A stretch of DNA of 64,000 nucleotides, taken from the NCBI GenBank assembly GCA_017623675.1, contig JAGAOO010000055.1:1-64000 (forward strand). Direction: 5' to 3'. The position numbers and the translations under genes are program-made. Below are positions 7,216 to 14,761 of this stretch, one piece after another. Positions within the stretch are counted from its first letter, which is position 1. Each line of letters opens with the position of its first letter. The DNA is from Lachnospiraceae bacterium. GTDB taxonomy: Bacteria; Bacillota; Clostridia; Lachnospirales; Lachnospiraceae. The notes beneath the pieces are model-generated. The model was not told the origin of the DNA. It did not search any database and saw nothing but the letters and a program-made list of their open reading frames with translations.

Positions 7216-8154
7216 ATGAGAAAAAAGAGTAGTGGCTACACATTTCTGAACTTGATTAAAGATGTAATGGAGATTGAAAAAAAGCCATTAACTGTTTCGC
7301 AGATATGGAAATGTGGTGAAAAACACGGATTGATAGATAAAGTAGGTAGCAAGGGGAAAACACCTATTAATACTCTTCAAGCAAGATTGTATCTTGATAT
7401 TAGAGATAACGAAAATAGTATATTTGTACAAACATCAAAAAGACCATCGATGTTTTATCTAAAAGATATAGATGTGGAGAAAAGTGAATCTGAAGTGCAG
7501 GATGATGAGCCGAGCGGATATAATGAGCGAGATTTACATATTTTGTTATCTTCATATGTTTATGCGAGTCCGGATTTTCATTGTGTTACAAAAACGATAT
7601 TTCATGAAAAAACAGGAAAGGCAAAGAAAGGATATAATCAATGGCTTCATCCTGATATTGTGGGGATTCATTTTCCTTTTGATGATTATTCTGACGAAAC
7701 ATTGAAATTACAGAGAATGGTAGGGAGTCGTCAGTATAAACTATATTCTTTTGAGATGAAAACTATATTAAATTTTTCTAATTTAAGAGAATTTTATTTT
7801 CAAGCTGTTTCAAATTCGAGCTGGGCTCATGAAGGATATCTTGTTGCTTTAGAAATTGACGAAGACGAAAGTTTTCGAGCTGAGTTAAAACGATTGAATA
7901 ATGCTTTTGGAATAGGTGTCATAAAGCTGAACGCTGAGAATGTAAGTCAGAGTGAAGTCTTGCTGAATGCTAAACAAAATGTTAATTTAGATTGGGATAC
8001 AATAGACAGGTTGTCTGAAAATCCAGATTTTAAACAGTTTATAAGTGATATTAAGGATGATGCTGAAGTAGGAAAGATAAAAAGTCAGTATGATAAAGTA
8101 TATTACGATGATGAAACCGTAGCTGAATATGCAAAGAAAAAACATATTTATTAG
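7216..8154 (+). CDS. HrgA-like protein with HARE-HTH domain and PD...ExK motif
   Basis: A 312-residue protein; ATG 7216 lies seven bases after GAGGTG (7203-7208). Residues about 8-85 match a HARE-HTH domain (FLNLIKDVMEIEKKPLTVSQI, then KTPINTLQARLYLDI and SMFYLKD), a winged helix shared by chromatin factors and restriction proteins. The C-terminal part has LHPDIVG (Pro146-Asp147), YSFEMK (Glu180-Met-Lys182) and REFYFQAVSNSSWAHEGYLV, matching the HrgA/COG2958 family, whose founding member replaces a restriction gene in Helicobacter pylori. The PD...ExK pattern suggests a nuclease. It is the third nuclease-like protein in the cassette and probably the last gene of the operon, since a 78-bp gap with its own promoter follows. 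Confidence 0.8.
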   Translation: MRKKSSGYTFLNLIKDVMEIEKKPLTVSQIWKCGEKHGLIDKVGSKGKTPINTLQARLYLDIRDNENSIFVQTSKRPSMFYLKDIDVEKSESEVQDDEPSGYNERDLHILLSSYVYASPDFHCVTKTIFHEKTGKAKKGYNQWLHPDIVGIHFPFDDYSDETLKLQRMVGSRQYKLYSFEMKTILNFSNLREFYFQAVSNSSWAHEGYLVALEIDEDESFRAELKRLNNAFGIGVIKLNAENVSQSEVLLNAKQNVNLDWDTIDRLSENPDFKQFISDIKDDAEVGKIKSQYDKVYYDDETVAEYAKKKHIY

Positions 8155-8180
8155 ACTAATAGAGTTGGGGAGAAAGTGAA

Positions 8181-8210
8181 TTGAAAGTTTGTTCAGAAGT
8201 ATTATTATAA
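8181..8210 (+). promoter_or_regulatory. putative promoter of the membrane-protein pair
   Basis: TTGAAA (8181-8186), 18-bp spacer, TTATAA (8205-8210), in the 78-bp gap after the HrgA-like gene. It would let the next two genes be expressed independently of the methyltransferase operon. Confidence 0.4.
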
Positions 8211-8232
8211 GTTTAAAAAGGAGAATTTACAA

Positions 8233-9138
8233 ATGACAGATACATACAAGAGATTAGTAAGATTTCATTATTATCAAGCGCTTATTGAAAGGGTAAACGA
8301 AAAAGGTCAATGGATTAGAGAGAGCCATTTTAATGTAGCGGATTGGTTGGCGAAATTATCAGATGAAGGAGATATTCGTCGCAATGTTGAATTGAGTGAT
8401 TGTATTGCATATATTGAAAATGTCAAATTTGATAAGGAAAGTTTTTATTCGGTTAGATTTTTTAAATTGAGAGATATAAATATTCCATCTATAGTGAAAG
8501 AAGGGAAAAATTCAGAACCGATTCCATTAGAAGATGATGAATATATCGGAGAAGATATGAATATGTTGTATGATAAAAAACTTGGTGTATGTATGATACA
8601 AAGTAATCGTATGTCTTTGAGTGCAAGTAGGATTGGCGAGTGGATGTCAAAAAAATGCGAAAAGGGCTATAGAGTATCTTTGCTTCCAATTTATAATACT
8701 AAAAATCTGGCGAGTTTTAAAAAGAAAAAGATAAGTAATATCGATATTTCATTTGCTAATATTGAGGAAAATAATTCATTACAGAGTTTAGGTGATATAA
8801 TTAAGGGAATGCGAAAATTTAATGGATTAACAGGACATCTTACTATTAGTGTAGGAAAAAGGACAACACAACAATTGGATAATGATGGTACGTTAGAATT
8901 AATAACTGAGTTGAGAGAAAATCGAGAAGTTGTAAAATCAGCAAAGGTAAAGATGAAGGATGATGACAAATCAAGAACAGAAATAGTAGATTTGTTCGAT
9001 GATGTTTTACATGATTATATATCATTTGATGTAGAAGTGAAGAAAAATTTAGATTTTGATGAAGAGCGATTGGGCATGATACAAAGATACAAGGAAAGAG
9101 TTGATGAAATAACACAGGCATTAAATATGAAAGGATGA
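8233..9138 (+). CDS. uncharacterised 301-residue soluble protein, Kiwa KwaB-like position
   Basis: ATG 8233 follows AAAAAGGAG at 8215-8223. The protein is acidic and lysine-rich, soluble, with no signal peptide or obvious enzymatic motif. A central segment (YDKKLGVCMIQSNRMSLSAS) looks like a beta-strand/helix element, and it ends in a charged helical tail. It resembles DUF6731-type proteins of Firmicutes from memory of general features, but I cannot confirm that. It overlaps the next gene, a four-helix membrane protein, and the pair has its own promoter inside a defence region. Size and pairing match Kiwa (KwaB about 315 residues with a four-helix KwaA), although gene order is reversed. A defence role is inferred from context only. 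Confidence 0.6.
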   Translation: MTDTYKRLVRFHYYQALIERVNEKGQWIRESHFNVADWLAKLSDEGDIRRNVELSDCIAYIENVKFDKESFYSVRFFKLRDINIPSIVKEGKNSEPIPLEDDEYIGEDMNMLYDKKLGVCMIQSNRMSLSASRIGEWMSKKCEKGYRVSLLPIYNTKNLASFKKKKISNIDISFANIEENNSLQSLGDIIKGMRKFNGLTGHLTISVGKRTTQQLDNDGTLELITELRENREVVKSAKVKMKDDDKSRTEIVDLFDDVLHDYISFDVEVKKNLDFDEERLGMIQRYKERVDEITQALNMKG

Positions 9139-9143
9139 TTAAT

Positions 9144-9683
9144 GTGAACATAAGATATTATGTTGAAAGAATTTATCCATATGTAATTGCGCTAGTAGCG
9201 GTATGCTTTTTGATAAAATTTAAAATTAATTATGTTTCATCGGAAAATATGAATGATGCTATTGATGGTGTTATTACAATTACATCACTTATCATTGGAT
9301 TTATAGGGGCTGTTTTGCCAATTGTTATGAGTATGAAGAATGATTCGAAGTTTGTACAATATGTTTTTGAAAAGGATGAAAACAAACTTTTTTTAAAATA
9401 TATTAAGGTAACATTGTTTCATGGAATAGTACTCATACTTATATCCATAGTAATGTATTTTAAAGATGAATATATTGATACGATAATATATGGAAAAATT
9501 TTTTATGTATGGATTCTTTTTTTAATTTTATTCTTAATCTCAACATATAGGTGTACTTGTAATATGCTTAATTTGATATTTACGGATGGTAATAAAATTA
9601 TAAAGAATGTTAATAATATTGATTTAGCGGAAACAGATAGAGAGAAGAAGTTTAGAGAAAGACTTGAAAAAGAAGAAAAATGA
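9144..9683 (+). CDS. four-helix membrane protein, Kiwa KwaA-like position
   Basis: A 179-residue protein. GTG 9144 is favoured because AAGGA (9131-9135) lies eight bases upstream; the alternative ATG 9135 sits on that site. Four hydrophobic segments are seen: YPYVIALVAVCFLI, VITITSLIIGFIGAVLPIV, LFHGIVLILISIVMYF, and VWILFLILFLIST. A charged cytoplasmic tail of about 35 residues follows. It has no transporter signature. With the preceding soluble protein it makes a two-gene membrane-sensor-plus-partner unit, the arrangement of Kiwa and several other phage-defence systems. Very high A+T and abundant Ile/Phe codons mark it as accessory DNA. Confidence 0.65.
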   Translation: MNIRYYVERIYPYVIALVAVCFLIKFKINYVSSENMNDAIDGVITITSLIIGFIGAVLPIVMSMKNDSKFVQYVFEKDENKLFLKYIKVTLFHGIVLILISIVMYFKDEYIDTIIYGKIFYVWILFLILFLISTYRCTCNMLNLIFTDGNKIIKNVNNIDLAETDREKKFRERLEKEEK

Positions 9684-9712
9684 TGGGGAGCCCTTAATTA
9701 AACTCCCCCATC
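9682..9712. terminator. stem-loop between convergent genes
   Basis: GATGGGGAG (9682-9690) pairs with CTCCCCCATC (9703-9712) with one bulge and an AT loop. It overlaps the stop of the minus-strand gene, so it can serve both strands. No T-run follows on either side. Confidence 0.4.
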
Positions 9713-9936
9713 GCCTCAACATACCCTTGCAACCCACCATCTCTAGATGCCAATTTGGCATACAGCCATGGTTCTTCTCTGGCAAGCCTTGTAAGATAAG
9801 CAATGTCAGAAGGCTCGTTCAGACGAACGGAAGCATTGCATTTTTGACAGCTAAAAGAGATATGGATTTCATCGTTGAGGCTAACCTCGACGCAGTCGGT
9901 TTCAGGGTTATACATTGCAAAGATTATTTTAGTCAT
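9694..9936 (-). CDS. DUF6061-like small protein of mobile elements
   Basis: An 80-residue protein on the minus strand. On that strand AAAGGAG lies just before the ATG (plus coordinates 9943-9949), which strongly supports this frame over the overlapping plus-strand frame. The pattern (MTKIIFAMYNPETDCVEVSL at the start, then EEPWLYAKL near the end) resembles DUF6061, small proteins repeatedly found in Clostridial integrative elements, with an N-terminal beta hairpin and a C-terminal helix. Two cysteines (CQKC) sit in the middle. Function is unknown. It marks the right end of the accessory region and is convergent with the membrane-protein gene. Confidence 0.65.
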   Translation of the reverse strand: MTKIIFAMYNPETDCVEVSLNDEIHISFSCQKCNASVRLNEPSDIAYLTRLAREEPWLYAKLASRDGGLQGYVEAMGEFN

Positions 9937-10127
9937 AAGTAACTCCTTTCAATTAACGCTATACGCGAATTTGTAAGCACACAGAAGCCGTGGAACGTCC
10001 TGAGCAGTCTAACGTGTAAAACACGTATGCAACATTTGATGTAAGGAGTCCCTTGTTTTAGGGCTTTTCAAGCTATCAAAACGTTACCAAAGAGATAGTT
10101 TTGTTTTTCAGAGAGAGACGATTCATT

Positions 10128-10163
10128 ACTCCTCAGTATGTTACGATACTGAGGAGTTTTTTC
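10128..10163 (+). terminator. strong intrinsic terminator
   Basis: ACTCCTCAGTA (10128-10138), 8-base loop, TACTGAGGAGT (10147-10157), perfect 11-bp stem with TTTTTT directly after. It insulates the MutS-like gene from transcription entering from the left. Confidence 0.93.
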
Positions 10164-10196
10164 ATTCTCTTAACGTTCTTCTCTGAGTGCTTATCA

Positions 10197-10225
10197 TTGA
10201 CAAGTGGTTATACCTAATATATTCT
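10197..10225 (+). promoter_or_regulatory. sigma-A promoter of the MutS-like/HD-GYP operon
   Basis: TTGACA (10197-10202), 17-bp spacer, TATTCT (10220-10225), 40 bp before the start codon. Confidence 0.7.
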
Positions 10226-10265
10226 AATAGTAGCACGTTTTTGAATGAACTAGGGGGCATATAGC

Positions 10266-11816
10266 ATGAGTTTGTTATACAGGGAAGAAGACGAACCGGT
10301 CATTTCTGTTTCCGATGATACATATAAGGACTTGGCGTTGCACGAATTGTGTAATGCAATATCTACGGATTCTTCGAATCAAGAACTGATACAATCGGTA
10401 TTTTCAAAGATACCTACCGGATATGAGACAATTACATATCGACAGGCAATTTTGCAGGACTTTTTGGATAAGAAGGAAATGTGCGATGAACTGGAGATTA
10501 TTCTAGAGAAGCTAAATACCTTAAAGGAATTTAAGTCCCATCGCAGAATGGATGCAGATCGCAAATCAAGCATCTGGGAATTGTTGGACTACTTGCAGGA
10601 GCTGGAAGTCTATACGGAAACGGTAGAAGATATGGATCGTGTCCTACAACTGTATGCACCAAAATCTCAAGGACTGACTGAGATTGCACAACGGGTACAT
10701 AAGATCATTATTGATGGACAGCTGGAGGAGCTGCGGACAGCACTTTCCGGATTACGTGCAGATATATCAACGACGAAGAGTATGACCTTCGGCGTTAACT
10801 TTACACCGGATTTGTATCCGCAGGATGTCGTCATTATGGGATTTCATAATGCAAAGATTATGCCGAAAATGACACTCAAGGATCAGTATGATAACCGTTT
10901 TCTGAAAAATGGACAGTTTGGTATCAGAGATCCATTGCTTGATACGTTGACACGTGAAATTGAAGGGCATATGGCAAAGGAAATGCGGCGAATGAAGCGT
11001 GTATTTCGGGATTACATAAGTCTGGATGGATACTTCCTTGTAGAATTATGCTCAGAGCTTCAATACTACCTGTTAATGGCACGATTTGAACGCAAGTTAA
11101 AGGCAAGTGGCAATCCAATCTGCATGCCGGTATTATCGTATGATAGTCAGTCAGTGAATATGCAAGGCGTGTACAATATTCGACTTGCAATTGATGGTGA
11201 AGAACAAATTGTGCGAAATGATTTTGTATTTTCCAAGGAGGAGCGAATCTACATTCTGACCGGTCCGAATCGTGGTGGAAAGACGATGCTGACGCAGGGA
11301 ATCGGTATTGCGGCCTTCATGGCATCGCAAGGACTATTTGTTGCGGCAGAGAAATATGAAGGTTTTCCTTTTGACCGAATTCTAACTCATTTTCCGGCAG
11401 ACGAGAATGAAACAGTGAATTTTGGACGGTTGGGTGAGGAAGCCATTCGCATTCAGCAGATTGTGAAAGAAGCGGATGAGCATTCATTAGTATTGTTAAA
11501 CGAGACGTATTCAACTACATGTGCATCCGACGGATTGTATTTGGCAAAGGATTTGGTACATGTATTAAAGAACCGAAATATTCCATGCATATATAATACC
11601 CACATTCATGCGTTGGCGCGGATGACAGATGAAATGAATCGGTGGGAAGGCACAAGTGCAGTCATTAGCATTATAATGGAGATTGTGGATAATGAGAATA
11701 CATTCCGGGTATTGCGGAGTGAACCGGACACAAGCTCCTATGCCAGAAATGTTGCATTGGCGTATGGCATTACCTATGAGCAGATGATGGGCATAGAACA
11801 GCAGGGGGTAACATGA
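10266..11816 (+). CDS. MutS-family ATPase lacking the mismatch-recognition domain
   Basis: A 516-residue cytoplasmic protein with AGGGGG upstream. The N-terminal 330 residues are helical and resemble the MutS lever/clamp region. The C-terminal ATPase domain has Walker A GPNRGGKT, a Walker-B-like hydrophobic strand ending LLNETYSTT, and a conserved THIHAL. Canonical MutS1 has about 850 residues and an N-terminal mismatch-binding Phe-x-Glu motif, which is absent here, so this is not the main mismatch-repair protein. It fits the 'MutS-related' families of Clostridia with undefined roles. Walker B reads NE rather than DE. It overlaps the downstream HD-GYP gene by four bases (ATGA), indicating coupled translation. 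Confidence 0.85.
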   Translation: MSLLYREEDEPVISVSDDTYKDLALHELCNAISTDSSNQELIQSVFSKIPTGYETITYRQAILQDFLDKKEMCDELEIILEKLNTLKEFKSHRRMDADRKSSIWELLDYLQELEVYTETVEDMDRVLQLYAPKSQGLTEIAQRVHKIIIDGQLEELRTALSGLRADISTTKSMTFGVNFTPDLYPQDVVIMGFHNAKIMPKMTLKDQYDNRFLKNGQFGIRDPLLDTLTREIEGHMAKEMRRMKRVFRDYISLDGYFLVELCSELQYYLLMARFERKLKASGNPICMPVLSYDSQSVNMQGVYNIRLAIDGEEQIVRNDFVFSKEERIYILTGPNRGGKTMLTQGIGIAAFMASQGLFVAAEKYEGFPFDRILTHFPADENETVNFGRLGEEAIRIQQIVKEADEHSLVLLNETYSTTCASDGLYLAKDLVHVLKNRNIPCIYNTHIHALARMTDEMNRWEGTSAVISIIMEIVDNENTFRVLRSEPDTSSYARNVALAYGITYEQMMGIEQQGVT

Positions 11817-13834
11817 ACGCAAAGAAGAGGTTTTTATTTAATTTCATATTGGTAGTGATATGCACACTCATTAATGTATTGTTGTATTCTGTGCTGGTTC
11901 GGGTAGACCGGACTGTGTTTTTGTCGCAAGTGTTTTCCATGATTCCATTTGCTACAATCTGTGCAGCCTTGATTGGAAGCGATTTGGCAGCTGTGCTTGT
12001 GGCTACATTTTCCGGAATTGCTGCCTACTATATTGATACAGCCATTTTACGTCCTGGGAATAGATTCATTTACTTGTGTTTCGGTCTAGCAGTTGCATTG
12101 ATTTGTAGCCGAATGAAGAAAAATGGAATGCTTCGCAAGGTTGTACCGAACACTTTGCTTGCTATAATCATTAGTGCATTGGCTATACTTATGTATGGTT
12201 TGGCGGATAAAACATATTCCGGATATTGGTTTAAGAGCACCGAGGGAATATGGATTCGGATAGTGGTCGGAATTGTGGTTCCTCCAGTTCTTGTATTTGC
12301 CTGTTTTTTGATTACGCAGAAATATCGTGCTTCTTTTTTGAATGCGTTTTCTGATAAAGGAAATGAGTTACAGAATAGTTATCGTAAGAACTCTGTTAGT
12401 GCAAAAGTAACAGTAGCGATTGTATCTGTCGTTGTTTTGGTTATGCTAACGGTAGTAACCAGTAGTAGTATCACATATTTTAATCAGATTAAAGAAAGTA
12501 GTGAATCTTATCTTTGGAACATTGCTTATAGTGCTGACATGGATTCTTCTTTTGAACGAAATTGGAAGGAAGATGAGGAGAAAGCATTAGAACGTTTAGG
12601 AGACAGCTTAGCAAAGCTGGTACCTGCCGATAATAATATTTATGACGTAAAAAGCTTTTGCGTATATCTGGATTGTTCAGCAGAACAGGGAAATGTATAT
12701 AAGATTGCTGAGTATACGTTCGAGAAGCATTGGGATGCGGATGCGAATCATTATATCCTGAATGTTTCCTACGAGCGAATGGATGAGAGCGTCGACATTG
12801 AAGAACTGATTGGATATGATAGAGCGGATAGCGGTGAACGGATAGGTACAACATATTGGGTGGGGGATCAGATTTGGTTTGCAACCCAAATGAGTAGCAC
12901 GGCTATGAAATTGGTTCCGGCTTATGTATATCAACAGGTGATTCTTGGTGCGATTGTTGCTATGTTAATCGGATGTTTTGCAGTATGGTGGTTGGAACGA
13001 CAGATAGTTCTCCCTATGAACCGTATGGCAACAACGGCCAACCGATTTGTGAAGGTCAATGATGAAGGCCGGGAACGGGCAAAGGAGCAGTTCGCTGCCC
13101 TAAATATTCATACTGGTGATGAGGTTGAGAATCTGTATGAATCATTCACAACGGCAATGAAGGATATGACAGAATATGTTGAAAATATCAAGATACAGAC
13201 AGAGCATATTACACAGATTCAGCATAACGTAATTACGACCATGGCTGATATTGTTGAGAGCCGTGATGAGAATACCGGTGGACATATTAGACGGACGGCA
13301 AAGTATGTTGAAATTATTGCAAATGAATTGGTTCAGGAAGGAAAGTATCTGGATATACTGACCCCTCAATATATTTCGGATATGGTAGTGGCAGCACCAT
13401 TGCATGATATGGGAAAGATTCACGTATCAGATCAGATACTGAATAAGAAGGGACGCCTGACCGATGAAGAGTATGCTGTCATGAAAACACATGCGGCTGC
13501 AGGCAGAGAATTGTTAGAAAAGGCAACGGAGAATCTGGGTAATTTTGAGTACCTGGATATGGCAATTGATATGGCAGGCATGCACCATGAATGGTGGAAC
13601 GGAAAGGGATATCCGAATGGTTTGGCAGGTCAAGACATTCCGTTATGTGCAAGAATTATGGCAGTTGCAGATGTATTTGATGCCATTTTCTCGAAGCGCT
13701 GTTATAAAGAGGCAATGGAGTTTGAACAGGCCTTTGAAATGGTAGTAGGGGAGAGTGGTGAACATTTTGACCCTCAGATTATTGAGGCGTTTGTTGTAGC
13801 AAAAGAAAAAATAAGACAAGCAGCAACAGAGTAG
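11813..13834 (+). CDS. membrane-bound HD-GYP phosphodiesterase (putative c-di-GMP hydrolase)
   Basis: A 673-residue protein with AGGGGGT just before the ATG. The N-terminal 170 residues contain several hydrophobic helices (FLFNFILVVICTLINVLLYS onward). A further helix near 200-220, an extracytoplasmic segment with CVYLDC, and a helix near 380-400 (VILGAIVAMLIGCFAVWWL) follow, leading to a HAMP-like linker. The C-terminal domain carries HIRRTAKYVE, APLHDMGKIHV (HD pair), MAGMHHEWWNGKGYP (the GYP signature), and MAVADVFDAI. HD-GYP proteins hydrolyse c-di-GMP to GMP or pGpG. The periplasmic-side segment could sense a ligand. Coupling to a MutS-like ATPase is unusual. A GGDEF protein and a PilZ protein elsewhere in the window complete a c-di-GMP pathway. 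Confidence 0.9.
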   Translation: MNAKKRFLFNFILVVICTLINVLLYSVLVRVDRTVFLSQVFSMIPFATICAALIGSDLAAVLVATFSGIAAYYIDTAILRPGNRFIYLCFGLAVALICSRMKKNGMLRKVVPNTLLAIIISALAILMYGLADKTYSGYWFKSTEGIWIRIVVGIVVPPVLVFACFLITQKYRASFLNAFSDKGNELQNSYRKNSVSAKVTVAIVSVVVLVMLTVVTSSSITYFNQIKESSESYLWNIAYSADMDSSFERNWKEDEEKALERLGDSLAKLVPADNNIYDVKSFCVYLDCSAEQGNVYKIAEYTFEKHWDADANHYILNVSYERMDESVDIEELIGYDRADSGERIGTTYWVGDQIWFATQMSSTAMKLVPAYVYQQVILGAIVAMLIGCFAVWWLERQIVLPMNRMATTANRFVKVNDEGRERAKEQFAALNIHTGDEVENLYESFTTAMKDMTEYVENIKIQTEHITQIQHNVITTMADIVESRDENTGGHIRRTAKYVEIIANELVQEGKYLDILTPQYISDMVVAAPLHDMGKIHVSDQILNKKGRLTDEEYAVMKTHAAAGRELLEKATENLGNFEYLDMAIDMAGMHHEWWNGKGYPNGLAGQDIPLCARIMAVADVFDAIFSKRCYKEAMEFEQAFEMVVGESGEHFDPQIIEAFVVAKEKIRQAATE

Positions 13835-13907
13835 TCTTTTTTTAATCAGTGGAATGTGGTATTATAAATCTGTATAAGCAATCATATAGTATAGGAGGAT
13901 GGTATTG

Positions 13908-14711
13908 ATGGAAAGATTAAAAGACAAAGTGGCAATTGTTACTGGCTCTACCAGTGGAATCGGTGTTGGTATTGCTAAATTATTTGCAGCAGAGGGCGCC
14001 AAGGTGGTTATCTGTGGGCGCCGGGAAGCAAAGGGACAGTCTGTAGTAGACAGTATTGCAGCAGAAGGCGGAGAAGCATGGTATCATTTTATGGATATTA
14101 CAGCTACGGAGAGTATTGAACAGTTATTTGCTGACACAGTAGAGAAATTCGGGAAAATTGATATCTTAGTGAACAATGCTGCCAATGTAGGATTAAAGGA
14201 TGGTCGTGTAGATGAATTGTCGTTAGAGATGTGGGATGCTGTATTCCAAAGCGATGTTCGCGGAACCTTCTATGCGACAAAGTGCGTACTTCCTTATATG
14301 CAGAAGAATGAGACGGGTGGTTCTATTATTAACATTGGTTCCATGGCATCTTGTGGTGGTGACTTAGGTTCTACAGCGTATGCTTGTGCAAAAGCCGGTG
14401 TAGATATGCTGACACAGTCCACTGCATTGCAGTATGGAAAGGATAATATCCGTTGCAACTGTGTGCGTCCGGGCCTGATTGTTACACCGGAAAATGAAGC
14501 ATATGTGCCACAGGTATTGAAGGACATTTTCTTAAGTAATATCATGGTCAATCGGTATGGATGTCCGGCAGATATTGGACATATGTGTGTATATCTGGCT
14601 TCAGATGAAAGTGCTTATGTAACCGGACAGATTGTGAATGTAGATGGTGGTTTGAATTCTCATGTATCTACGGTTGCCCAGTTTAAAGAGTTGAATTCTC
14701 GTACATGGTAG
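13908..14711 (+). CDS. short-chain dehydrogenase/reductase (SDR)
   Basis: A 267-residue protein. ATG 13908 is nine bases after AGGAGG (13893-13898); the in-frame ATG at 13899 directly abuts that site. The N-terminus has TGSTSGIG (cofactor-binding TGxxxGIG), CGRR at the end of the second strand (arginines favouring NADP), NNAA, the catalytic Ser in NIGSMAS, and YACAK (YxxxK). The C-terminus ends GQIVNVDGGLNS, typical of classical SDRs. Members of this group act on hydroxysteroids, sugars and 3-oxoacyl substrates, and the sequence does not decide among them. A sodium-dependent transporter gene follows after 50 bases, so the two may share a substrate pathway. Confidence 0.88.
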   Translation: MERLKDKVAIVTGSTSGIGVGIAKLFAAEGAKVVICGRREAKGQSVVDSIAAEGGEAWYHFMDITATESIEQLFADTVEKFGKIDILVNNAANVGLKDGRVDELSLEMWDAVFQSDVRGTFYATKCVLPYMQKNETGGSIINIGSMASCGGDLGSTAYACAKAGVDMLTQSTALQYGKDNIRCNCVRPGLIVTPENEAYVPQVLKDIFLSNIMVNRYGCPADIGHMCVYLASDESAYVTGQIVNVDGGLNSHVSTVAQFKELNSRTW

Positions 14712-14730
14712 AATTAAAGTGGAAATATTA

Positions 14731-14751
14731 AAGGAGAGGGGAGTCCTCCCC
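14731..14751 (+). promoter_or_regulatory. ribosome site followed by a hairpin before the NSS transporter start
   Basis: AAGGAG (14731-14736) lies 25 bases before the ATG at 14762, too far for normal use. A hairpin, GGGGA (14738-14742) with TCCCC (14747-14751) around loop GTCC, fills the gap; folding it leaves about 11 bases between site and start. No other purine-rich site is closer. No T-run follows, so it is not a normal terminator. Confidence 0.45.
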
Positions 14752-14761
14752 GAATTAAAAA

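Larger units (their letters stand above)
9937..10265. other. intergenic junction between the accessory region and the chromosomal genes
   Basis: 329 bases without a gene. They hold the ribosome site of the minus-strand DUF6061-like gene, an ACGTGT-AAA-ACACGT inverted repeat (10012-10026), a strong terminator (10128-10163) and a promoter (10197-10225) for the MutS-like gene. Base composition and gene families change across this stretch, so the right boundary of the mobile element probably lies here. The left end is outside the window, so no attachment repeat can be defined. Confidence 0.5.

Noticed and set aside
9664-9942. Plus-strand frame overlapping the DUF6061-like gene
   Set aside because: It starts inside the 3' end of the membrane-protein gene, lacks a ribosome site, and the minus-strand frame has a clean AAAGGAG and a family-like sequence.
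10012-10026. ACGTGT-AAA-ACACGT as an attachment-site core
   Set aside because: It is a short inverted repeat, and the matching left end of the element is outside the window, so no direct repeat can be shown.
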